DNA of 21,721 nt from UBA1413 sp964395045 (GTDB lineage Bacteria; Bacteroidota; Bacteroidia; Bacteroidales; Prolixibacteraceae): positions 1 to 21,721 of the forward strand of contig CAYNBE010000036.1 of NCBI GenBank assembly GCA_964395045.1, read 5' to 3'. The notes under the pieces were generated by a model that worked only from the letters and a program-made list of their open reading frames with translations, ran no database searches and had not been told where the DNA came from. Position 1 is the first letter of the stretch, and each line of letters starts with the position of its first letter. Below, piece after piece: positions 8,857 to 16,432 of this stretch. The position numbers and the translations under genes are program-made.

Positions 8857-11523
8857 TCACAAATTGCTTGCACTCTGATTTGCCACAAAAGCCATCCATT
8901 CGGCCCGGCGTGCTTTGGCTGCCCGTCCGGCTTTGGCCAGCGCATCGCCTGCATAAAACACTACAATTGAATAACTTTCCACACGGGGAACAACAACGGT
9001 TGCCCAGCCCTTCCCGGTCTCAACCGGCAATGCTTCAGACGCCGTTGATTTATCGGGACTGATTAACAATGCATCCGAAACAGGAAGCCCGTCAGGCAGC
9101 CGGACACTCCAACGGCTTTGTCCGGAAATGCGGAATGTATCATTCCCTTCATCAATATCACCATTCACCAGATGCAATGCCAAAACCTTCCCGCTATTGT
9201 CGAGCCAGAGATTGCTCCAGATATCGGAACCTGCATCACTCTTCAAAATCACATCGCCTGACAATGCCGCACTGATTACAGAATGAAGCTTTTTAACGGC
9301 TTTTTTTCTTTTTACTGAATCCACCGAAGACTCTTCTGCATTACCGGAGATGGTGGCTTCCAAAAGTTCGGGTTTAATTTCAAACAGATTTTTACCGGGA
9401 ACGGCCAAAGTCTGATCCGGAGGCCGGGGAATGGCATCTTCGTTGTACAATTTCGGGCAGGTAAGATTGATAACCCTTCCACCACCTGCCTGGAATCTGC
9501 GGACTGCCTCCCTTTGACCTTCGCTAAAACAATCAACCCCCGGAAGGATCAGCACCTTGTATCTTGAAAAACGTTCCATGGAAACCGTTTCATCACCTAG
9601 CAGCGGGTGCCACCAGCAATTCACTTCATACGGAATGTGCATTTCTTCCAGTGTCTGAGCCAGTGCAACATACCATCTGCTGTATTTATCAGAAGAGAGG
9701 CCAAAAGCGGAAAAATTCCGCCAGGCATGTGTTGGCAAGGAATATATCAGTCCGACATTCGCGATGGAATCCCTTCGAACAAACAATTCACGGTGTTCCT
9801 GCACAAATCTGCACATCATAGCTTCCGTATCATAGAACCAACCGCTCGATCCGGCCGCGGTGGCCCAGGGCATGGGCACCCCACCGTCAGACCAGGCTTG
9901 TGAGTTGGCCATTTGTAAATAACTGTGTGCAGCTTTTGATGTATGGAAAAGTGATGATAAGTAAAGCCATACGGGGCGCCGGTATTCTCCAGCAGCAAAG
10001 CTGCCTTTTGTGGCGAGGGCATTCCACGTACGTAGTGTTGTGGTGTAAGTTCCTCCTCCGATTCCGGTTTCAGTACATACCACATCGCTGATCTGTGACA
10101 GAATAGTAGAATAGGGTCTTAACCCATTAGAGCCCCACTGGTTACCACAAACTGCAACCGGGTGACCGGCAGCCTGTTTCACAGCTTTCACGGAATCGCG
10201 CCAGCGGTCTGATTGGGATATGTAGCTAAAACGGACATAGGCCCTGAGCACCGGATCAGCCAATACAGCCTCAGCACCCTTTGAAACAGTGTTCACTTTT
10301 ACCCGGTTGACATAATCGACTATGTCCAGATTGTCAGGGTCGCCTATACCTGCTGCACTGAACTGCCCGGGATTCCATTGTTTGCGGAGCCATTCCCGAA
10401 AACCGGTGCGGCACCAGCGGCAAAAGCAGCCATTCTTTCCCCAGGACATGAAAGAAGCTGAGCAGATATTATCCTGGGAGATGATATGTACTTCAGGTGC
10501 AACTCTTGTCAACCGTTTTTTATAGTAGGAATGCCATCCCGGGGCATTGTGGCACATGTGGTAACCGGGCCACAGCTTGCTTGTTGTGACAATGCTCCCG
10601 TCCAGTTCCCTGACCATGCCATCTTCGCGGAACAGTTCCACCATCGGATCATCCACCGACAAATGGTTATACTCCTGCTCCCAGTGGCCTCCGCCAACGG
10701 CGATACCCAGCTTTGTAAAAAACCCGTCCCCGTTGAGATAAACACCATTGTGCCCTCCCACGATGTCAGGATCAAGCGTTTCAATCAGAAGTTTCCTTTC
10801 ATCCTTCAGACGGACAGTTGTCCGGGAAGAGCAAAACAGGTTTTGCGGGTTCCACCATGCATGGTCTTTCCTTGTCAAACGAAATCCCTCCACAAAATAG
10901 AGGCAAGGCAGACTCTTTGGCGAACGAGCCTGGGCAACACAACGCACCTCCCTCAAAGGACCACTGGAAAACGAAACCTGTGCTGTCGCCCAGTCTCCCC
11001 AGTTAATTGTCACCGGTGATTCTGCAATGACCTTGTCATTCATATCCATGACGGCAATCCAAACAGGCAGGCTCTTATCCTGGGCATCGCCAAAAAACAC
11101 ACCTCCGGGGACATGAACAAGCACCTCGAATAGGTAATCTGCATTGGGATCAATCAATGCAGTAAGGCCGGCACCGCCTTCATTGCCTTCCTGCCGCACC
11201 AGAACAGCCCCGTTGCCCTGGACACTCCTGCTGGTCAGCCAGCGGATAATAGCCTGCCGCCATGGTTTCACTCCATTTTCAGCGGCAGTATAGATTCCGG
11301 CCTGGCATCCGCCAACAGCAGCAGCAGGCATTGCCACAACCAAAGCATCATGAACCCAATCAAGCGAAAGCAGACTGTTTTTCGCCTGACCAGATAATGC
11401 AAATTCAAAGCCGGCTCCCTTTTTTACCAGAGGGGCTCCACCTTGTCCACTGGTATATAATGGTAAAATAGCCGACCCCATTGCCCCAAAGGCTGATTTT
11501 CGTATGAAATTTCTTCGTTGCAT
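8857..11523 (-). CDS. GH42-like exported protein, paralogue B (888 aa, acid/base Glu replaced by Ile)
   Basis: Same length and domain order as the protein at 5166-7832, so the two are paralogues. Similarity is strongest near the N-terminus: 31 of 32 residues match over B 65-96 (A 78-109, AMPAAAVGGCQAG...), and it drops after residue 690. The signal RRNFIRKSAFGAMGSAIL fits a twin-arginine leader. The four GH42-type zinc cysteines are Cys324, Cys366, Cys368 and Cys371. The SQDN motif is at 349-352 and the residue expected to be the GH42 acid/base Glu is Ile353. Glu485 (VVCTE) and Glu513 (AAGEYRRPVW) are conserved with A. The amidotransferase-like domain lies at about 587-690. It lies first in the enzyme block downstream of the GH50-like gene, 197 bases from it. 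Role inferred as glycan processing; activity unproven. Confidence 0.78.
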   Translation of the reverse strand: MQRRNFIRKSAFGAMGSAILPLYTSGQGGAPLVKKGAGFEFALSGQAKNSLLSLDWVHDALVVAMPAAAVGGCQAGIYTAAENGVKPWRQAIIRWLTSRSVQGNGAVLVRQEGNEGGAGLTALIDPNADYLFEVLVHVPGGVFFGDAQDKSLPVWIAVMDMNDKVIAESPVTINWGDWATAQVSFSSGPLREVRCVAQARSPKSLPCLYFVEGFRLTRKDHAWWNPQNLFCSSRTTVRLKDERKLLIETLDPDIVGGHNGVYLNGDGFFTKLGIAVGGGHWEQEYNHLSVDDPMVELFREDGMVRELDGSIVTTSKLWPGYHMCHNAPGWHSYYKKRLTRVAPEVHIISQDNICSASFMSWGKNGCFCRWCRTGFREWLRKQWNPGQFSAAGIGDPDNLDIVDYVNRVKVNTVSKGAEAVLADPVLRAYVRFSYISQSDRWRDSVKAVKQAAGHPVAVCGNQWGSNGLRPYSTILSQISDVVCTETGIGGGTYTTTLRTWNALATKGSFAAGEYRRPVWLYLSSLFHTSKAAHSYLQMANSQAWSDGGVPMPWATAAGSSGWFYDTEAMMCRFVQEHRELFVRRDSIANVGLIYSLPTHAWRNFSAFGLSSDKYSRWYVALAQTLEEMHIPYEVNCWWHPLLGDETVSMERFSRYKVLILPGVDCFSEGQREAVRRFQAGGGRVINLTCPKLYNEDAIPRPPDQTLAVPGKNLFEIKPELLEATISGNAEESSVDSVKRKKAVKKLHSVISAALSGDVILKSDAGSDIWSNLWLDNSGKVLALHLVNGDIDEGNDTFRISGQSRWSVRLPDGLPVSDALLISPDKSTASEALPVETGKGWATVVVPRVESYSIVVFYAGDALAKAGRAAKARRAEWMAFVANQSASNL

Positions 11524-11578
11524 AGCTCTTTTACTACTCGTTCAAAAACCTATTTAATTCACTATATCAGAATATTTT

Positions 11579-11664
11579 AACTCACCCCCTGCCTACCGGC
11601 AGGCAGGCGTCACCCTTCAGGCGCCACCCCTCTCTTCGCGAAAAGAGGGGAAAGGGGGTGAGTT
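11579..11664. repeat. 86-bp palindromic intergenic repeat, copy 1 (12-bp terminal inverted repeats)
   Basis: The element starts AACTCACCCCCT and ends AGGGGGTGAGTT, a perfect 12-bp inverted repeat. Inside it CCCCTCTCTT and AAAAGAGGGG pair around CGCG with one mismatch, and a GC-rich GGCAGGCAGGCGTCACC stretch is shared with copy 2 at 14459-14527. The 197-bp gap it sits in has no gene. It resembles short non-coding palindromic repeats or MITEs I have seen between Bacteroidota genes. There is no room for a transposase. Confidence 0.8.
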
Positions 11665-11720
11665 GGTATATCATAATTACCCTGTTTTTTGTATGGATTG
11701 CTTCCCTAATGTTAGGTAAC

Positions 11721-13943
11721 TTATTCATTTTTATCACGAATCTCATACAGATCATATCCTATTTCCCTGATTTTCGCGATGATCTCCGGATAAGGGGTGT
11801 CACAAACATCTGTCAATCCTGTCTGACAATTTGCCCCGTCAAATCTTCCGGTTGTTGCCAAATCGGAATATTGAAACCAGTGGGTCCCCACCACACTGGG
11901 ATGGTGCAGGGCCGACAATAAATAATTGTAGTAGGCATTCCCATATTCCTGCTGGTTTTCGACAGGTATCATTCCCGGACAAATTGATCCCCGGTCGAGG
12001 GCACCAAACTGGAATTCACCAATGATCACGGGCAAGTCTATTCCTTCGGGCAACCTGAATTGATCGAGGGTAAACCGGTAAATATTATAACTCATCACAT
12101 CGCAATACTTTGCCGATATTCTCAACAGGTTTTCGTGATAACCGGCAAACCTGCATCCCATATAGAGTTTATCGGGCGCAACCTCTTTAAATACCTCCCG
12201 GATATTTTTAAAATAAGCCTCAATCAGGACATTGGCAAATTCCTCACAATCGGTTTCTGAACCGGAAGGAGGTTTTTCCTGTGACCGTAATAAATCGTCC
12301 CAGCCGGAATAACCTGATTTCCAGACTGAATTCAATGATTCAATATTCTTGTATTTCCTTTTTAAACGGGTAACCATTTCCTTTTTGGCAGGCTGTTCAG
12401 CAGGTGATTGTAAAGCCCACTCCGCCAAAGATGTGATCCCTCCCCAATAATTTTCATTATCCACAAAAAATCCAAAACACCAGGGATCATCCAGTTCGGT
12501 TTTATGCAACATCAACTGGGTCCTCAGGCTTGTCCGGAATTCGGGATGGAAAGGGTCTTTCACTTTCCACCACCCCTTGTCGGGGCAACCCGCAATTTCG
12601 GGAGATTTTAATTCAACCCGGTCACAATACGGTGTTTTATCCTGAAGACAAATCTCTTTGTCCGAACTGTTTGCAATGGAATTCATGCCCCAGCTTTTAA
12701 ACCGTTTGTGAACCATTCCGGCAAATTTTTCCCTCCATCCTTCCCCATATTTTCTCATAAGGTTGGATGAAGAAAAATCATAGGTGTTTTTTATTCCCCG
12801 GGCTTCGTAATAAGGTTTTAACAGTTGGTCATGTGTCGAATAAAATTCGGCAAAAGGGGTCCCTTCACCGGGAAGGTTTTCAAAATAAAACCTTCTGCCA
12901 TTGAACACAATATCAGAATCAGACAACGAAGCATCATGATAACCATCAGAGACAACATCATCGAGAGGGGTCACCGCAGATGAAGGAGTCACCCGCACGG
13001 CCCCGTGTGACCAGAAAAGGCAACCTTCAGGATCGACCATCCACCATTTTCCATTTATCTTTTTCACATAAAAATGCCCGGTTGCTTTATGCTTTGGACC
13101 GTTTTCCCATCCGCCAAATTTACTCCAACCTGCAGGTCCCGGATGCTTTTCTATATCAGCAAGCTCGTTTGCGAGGGCTTGTTTCAGATCTTCGTCAGAA
13201 TTTATTTTTCCCGGCCACTCCTTGTGTTTGAACTGACCATAGACGTCGATAAAAGGGAAGAACTTTTGCGGAGGAATATTCATCCAGGGTTGCAGCAATC
13301 CGGGATTACCCCCCTCTGCAAGAATGTGCTTAACGCTCCATTCCCTTTCCGTATTTGGCAAGGCTGAACAAACAGTAATTGCCACAACTTCAGATGGGTC
13401 AAGAAAGGAGCGGGGATAGGTCTTGTTCCCGGCAGGTGCCCGGAAATAAGGAGTGTATGCAACACCGGAATAGGGTGTATACCGGATTCCCCTTAATTTC
13501 CCGACCACTTCCGGATAAGGGATTTTTGGAGGTATCTTAAAGGTAAATTCTTCTGAGACACCAGCCGGAACAGTGATTTTATACACATAAATCCCATCCT
13601 CCCAGCGTTTTATATCTGCATTTGGATTTTCAAGGCTGATCCTCAAAGGTAACGCGCCCTTGCCATCGCGGTTTTCTATTCCGATTTTAATAGTTCCACA
13701 TCCGGAAAGGTCCCAAGATCCCTGAATCTGTATCCCGGCATATCCCATTTTCTTCGTGGTACTGACAAATAATGCAGTGTCATTTTTTTGAAATATCCCC
13801 CCGTTTGCAGAAACGATGGAGCTTAAAGGGGTTTCAGCCGGACTGAATATAACAACCTGGTTATGTTGCTTTTCTGAACATGCATAACAAAATACCAGGA
13901 ATAAAAAATAAAATGATTGAATACTTTTCTTCTTCATTATCAT
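11721..13943 (-). CDS. GH50-like glycoside hydrolase, surface lipoprotein
   Basis: A 740-residue lipoprotein. The signal (to about 21) leads to Cys22 followed by SEK, which fits the Bacteroidota pattern of acidic residues after the lipid Cys that sends lipoproteins to the outside. A beta-sandwich region (about 30-215) precedes the GH50-type part: HFYVKKINGKWWMVDPEG (290-307) is typical of GH50 entries, FFVDNENYWG carries the acid/base candidate Glu497, and VIIGEFQFGALDRG the nucleophile candidate Glu643. THWFQYSD and TGRFDG near 687-703 are also GH50-like. Characterised GH50 enzymes are beta-agarases cutting agarose to neoagaro-oligosaccharides, but the family assignment does not prove that substrate. 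The gene lies 748 bases after susD, between two copies of a dispersed repeat. Met3 (13937) is an alternative start. Confidence 0.85.
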   Translation of the reverse strand: MIMKKKSIQSFYFLFLVFCYACSEKQHNQVVIFSPAETPLSSIVSANGGIFQKNDTALFVSTTKKMGYAGIQIQGSWDLSGCGTIKIGIENRDGKGALPLRISLENPNADIKRWEDGIYVYKITVPAGVSEEFTFKIPPKIPYPEVVGKLRGIRYTPYSGVAYTPYFRAPAGNKTYPRSFLDPSEVVAITVCSALPNTEREWSVKHILAEGGNPGLLQPWMNIPPQKFFPFIDVYGQFKHKEWPGKINSDEDLKQALANELADIEKHPGPAGWSKFGGWENGPKHKATGHFYVKKINGKWWMVDPEGCLFWSHGAVRVTPSSAVTPLDDVVSDGYHDASLSDSDIVFNGRRFYFENLPGEGTPFAEFYSTHDQLLKPYYEARGIKNTYDFSSSNLMRKYGEGWREKFAGMVHKRFKSWGMNSIANSSDKEICLQDKTPYCDRVELKSPEIAGCPDKGWWKVKDPFHPEFRTSLRTQLMLHKTELDDPWCFGFFVDNENYWGGITSLAEWALQSPAEQPAKKEMVTRLKRKYKNIESLNSVWKSGYSGWDDLLRSQEKPPSGSETDCEEFANVLIEAYFKNIREVFKEVAPDKLYMGCRFAGYHENLLRISAKYCDVMSYNIYRFTLDQFRLPEGIDLPVIIGEFQFGALDRGSICPGMIPVENQQEYGNAYYNYLLSALHHPSVVGTHWFQYSDLATTGRFDGANCQTGLTDVCDTPYPEIIAKIREIGYDLYEIRDKNE

Positions 13944-14221
13944 TGGTTTTTAACGAATTGCAATCCGGGATATCACCTTTCACTGCAATCTATGGCAAAG
14001 CACCAGTTAAAAATATAGTCGCATTTCGATAAGTTTACCTGTACAGTTTTCAAGGCCACCGTTCCGGTCACTCCCCCCCGGAGTCTGACGACATTTCGCA
14101 AAGATTCACAGCAAATCCGCATTGAAAAACAGAAACTCTCTCCTGCAACTTGACCCCGGAGCTGGATTTTACCATCCCGTCCCCCTTTGGTTTCTTTTGC
14201 GCCACCCATCAACGCCGGTGC

Positions 14222-14397
14222 AACGAACAACGATCGGGGGGTCTTGTGCATCTTTTTCCCCGGGCGCTGCCCCGGGTTATTGCTATTGTACCCCTTCAGG
14301 GTGCCTTGTAACGAACAACGGTCGGGGTGTCTTGTGCGTCTTTTTCCCGGGGCGCTGCCCCGGGTTATTGCTATTGCACCCCTTCAGGGTGCCTTGT
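14222..14397. repeat. Tandem direct repeat, two 88-bp units
   Basis: Unit 1 (14222-14309) and unit 2 (14310-14397) differ at five positions by eye, about 94% identical. Both begin AACGAACAACG and end CAGGGTGCCTTGT. Each carries two small palindromes. In unit 2 CCCGGGGC/GCCCCGGG (14346-14364) is a perfect 8-bp stem with a 3-base loop, and GCACCC/GGGTGC (14376-14392) flanks CTTCA. The unit resembles extragenic palindromic repeats of Bacteroidales. It is non-coding; short frames across it only reflect the repetition. Confidence 0.9.
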
Positions 14398-14458
14398 TCA
14401 GTTCTCTCAAGTAACTTGTTCAAATAAAATTGCTTATTTCTTTGATATAGAATACATT

Positions 14459-14527
14459 AACCCACCGCCTACTTGTCGGCAGGCAGGACAGGCAGGCGTC
14501 ACCCTGCGGTCGCCACGGGGGTGAGTT
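14459..14527. repeat. Palindromic intergenic repeat, copy 2 (degenerate)
   Basis: Same orientation and family as the element at 11579-11664. Shared blocks include GGCAGGCGTCACCCT, the following CGCCAC and the end GGGGGTGAGTT. Its left end AACCCACC is an imperfect partner of GGTGAGTT at its right end. It lacks the CTCTTCGCG hairpin of copy 1, so it is shorter (69 bp). The AT-rich flank to its left (GATATAGAATACATTAA) also resembles the flank of copy 1. Confidence 0.72.
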
Positions 14528-14607
14528 TGTTTCGAATTTTTCATGTTGTTCTTCATAGGACTGAATTTCCAGATATTGGTGAAAGCTATACAGTCAACAA
14601 TTTTTTT

Positions 14608-14639
14608 GAACATCGGGTTAATAAATTAACCCGATGTTC
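14608..14639. terminator. 15-bp perfect inverted repeat after susD, possible attenuator or terminator
   Basis: GAACATCGGGTTAAT and ATTAACCCGATGTTC are perfect complements separated by two bases, 52 bases after the susD stop. On the transcribed (minus) strand it is followed by an A-run, not a U-run, so it is not a classical intrinsic terminator. It may end or stabilise the susCD transcript, giving higher susCD than enzyme expression, as is often seen in SusCD loci. Confidence 0.6.
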
Positions 14640-14691
14640 TTTAACCTTACTCTGACTTATTTCCAAAAATCTGAAATTTTTACAGAAACCA

Positions 14692-16422
14692 TTAATAACC
14701 TGGATTCTGGACCAGATTGGCATTTACCAAAATCTCTTTGGTAGGTATCGGCAACAAATAATTTGCGGGAGCATTAAATGTTCTCCGCGCCAATAACCGT
14801 ATCATCCCTTTGTTGGCAAGAGAGGTGAAATCAGGACATCCGTCTTCATCAATCGGTGGTACCTCGGGCCAAAACCAGTTTCCTGGTTTCACAACATTGT
14901 TTCTGATGTTCGTAAGACTTAGCAATCCGTAGATAGGTCTATTCAGCACTTTTTCAGCTATCCTCCAGCGCAGGATGTCGGCCAATCTCCTGCATTCCCA
15001 TGCAAGTTCCATCCTCCGTTCAACACGGACAATTTTTCTCAATGCCGATTGATTGGTGGTTGTAACGGCGGGATATGATGAAGTTTGGGTATAGGGTACC
15101 TTGTAGGCACGGGCACGCACCCTGTTGATGGCATCCAGAACAGTCTGGTCGATTTCATTCAGTTCAATTTTTGCTTCGGCATACATCAGCAAAACGTCGG
15201 CATAACGCATGACAATGTTTGCGGGATCGGAAAACTTTGTTGCATAGTCGTACCATCCGTCGCCCATATATTTTTTCAGATTTATTCCGTTGTAACATGC
15301 ATATTGGTCAACCCCGATTGAGTTCTTGTTTGCCTGATAACTGTTGGTATTCTTATTCCATACTTTTAATGTATCGGGATGCACTTCAAATTTGATCCCA
15401 TGAAAATAGGTTCCATGTTCCACAAGAGTTGCGGAACACCGGGGATCACGGTTTTTAAAAGGTTCCCGCGGATTGAAAAGTGGGGATTTATCAATTGGCA
15501 GGCCATCGGTGCAGAGAAATGAACAAAACAAATCCCATGACGGCCCATAAGTTGAAAAACCTCCGCTGTTCCTGTCGTTGATCTGGCTGATGTGCAAAAT
15601 ATGAAGGTTGTATGCAATTGACCTGGGTAGAATGAAAATAAACTCTTTGGTGCTGTAATTCTTCTGTCCGAATAAGTTAAAAAAGTCGGAATATAATTCA
15701 TACTGGTTCAGGTCCATGCATTGTTTTGCGGCATTCCGGGCTGTGGCCCAGTCGCCCATATACAATGCAATCCTCGCTTTCATAGCCAACGCTGCCCCTT
15801 TCGTGGCATATGCCACCTCATTGTCGGAATACTTTAAGGGCAGGTTGGCAACCCCGAAATCAAAATCCTTGTATATTTCATCCAGGATTACTTTTTTTGG
15901 GGTTCTCGACATATTAAACGCTTCTTCAATGGTCGGTGTATTTGTGTAAAATGGCACATCGCCAAAATAAAAAATCAGCATCGAATAATGCACCGCCCTT
16001 GCAAATTTTGCATTGGCAATGTACTGATTCAGTTTGGTTTCACTGATTTCACCCTTTGCCTTAACAGCCTTTTCCACAATCAGGTTGGCCGAGGCAATAC
16101 ATTCATACCAGGCAGTCCACCATTGGCCGACAAAACCGGTTTCTCCGTTCAGGGTACCTCCTGCCCATTCACTGGTGGGTGCTTCTCTGTTGATATAGTC
16201 ATCGGCGTAGCTTTCATACCAGGCTCCTAAAAAATCAGATTTCGGAAACCTTAAATTTTCAAAATATGCATTGCTGAAAACACGGTTCAAAGCCATTTGT
16301 ATCTCTGTCTCATTGGAGTACCAGTTTTCACTTGAACCCTGTGATAAAGGATTAAGCGTTAAATCATTACAACTCGACAGAACCAAACTTGTCACGATTG
16401 ATATGATCAAATATTTTCTCAT
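14692..16422 (-). CDS. SusD/RagB-family glycan-binding lipoprotein
   Basis: Outer-membrane lipoprotein that captures oligosaccharides and lids the SusC channel. The start chosen is the ATG at 16422, giving MRKYLIISIVTSLVLSSCNDL: a lipoprotein signal with lipid Cys18. An upstream ATG at 16455 would overlap the end of susC and add 11 residues before this signal, so it is unlikely. From 16422 the protein has 576 residues, usual for SusD. The family signature at the C-terminus (YLLPIPTKEILVNANLVQNPGY) and the alpha-helical TPR-like core with RMELAWECRRLADILRW are present. It follows susC by 10 bases. It shows no break or missing part. Ligand cannot be read from sequence. Confidence 0.96.
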   Translation of the reverse strand: MRKYLIISIVTSLVLSSCNDLTLNPLSQGSSENWYSNETEIQMALNRVFSNAYFENLRFPKSDFLGAWYESYADDYINREAPTSEWAGGTLNGETGFVGQWWTAWYECIASANLIVEKAVKAKGEISETKLNQYIANAKFARAVHYSMLIFYFGDVPFYTNTPTIEEAFNMSRTPKKVILDEIYKDFDFGVANLPLKYSDNEVAYATKGAALAMKARIALYMGDWATARNAAKQCMDLNQYELYSDFFNLFGQKNYSTKEFIFILPRSIAYNLHILHISQINDRNSGGFSTYGPSWDLFCSFLCTDGLPIDKSPLFNPREPFKNRDPRCSATLVEHGTYFHGIKFEVHPDTLKVWNKNTNSYQANKNSIGVDQYACYNGINLKKYMGDGWYDYATKFSDPANIVMRYADVLLMYAEAKIELNEIDQTVLDAINRVRARAYKVPYTQTSSYPAVTTTNQSALRKIVRVERRMELAWECRRLADILRWRIAEKVLNRPIYGLLSLTNIRNNVVKPGNWFWPEVPPIDEDGCPDFTSLANKGMIRLLARRTFNAPANYLLPIPTKEILVNANLVQNPGY

Positions 16423-16432
16423 GGCATTTCTT

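Larger units (their letters stand above)
13944..14691. other. Long intergenic region between susD and the GH50-like gene
   Basis: No convincing gene in 748 bases. From the susD side it contains a perfect inverted repeat (14608-14639), dispersed repeat copy 2 (14459-14527) and two tandem 88-bp units (14222-14397). The stretch 13944-14221 is the leader of the GH50-like gene. One 92-codon minus-strand frame (13973-14251) runs into the repeats and looks spurious. A promoter for the enzyme genes probably lies here, but I found no clear Bacteroidota -33/-7 match. Confidence 0.7.

Noticed and set aside
10486..11019. 177-codon plus-strand frame opposite the 888-aa gene
   Set aside because: Lies wholly inside a well-supported gene on the other strand; the equivalent frame in the paralogue is another shadow, and no domain is visible.
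11579..11664. Insertion sequence remnant
   Set aside because: The element has terminal inverted repeats but no transposase fragment and no obvious target-site duplication, so it is called a repeat only.
13973..14251. 92-codon minus-strand frame upstream of the GH50-like gene
   Set aside because: It begins inside the tandem repeat, has no recognisable domain or signal, and its composition is typical of non-coding repeat DNA.
14222..14397. CRISPR-like array
   Set aside because: Only two adjoining 88-bp units with no spacers and no cas genes.
14122..14427. Plus-strand frames encoding a repeated GAAPGYCYCTPSGCL-like peptide
   Set aside because: The peptide repetition is simply the 88-bp tandem repeat translated; no start context and no domain.
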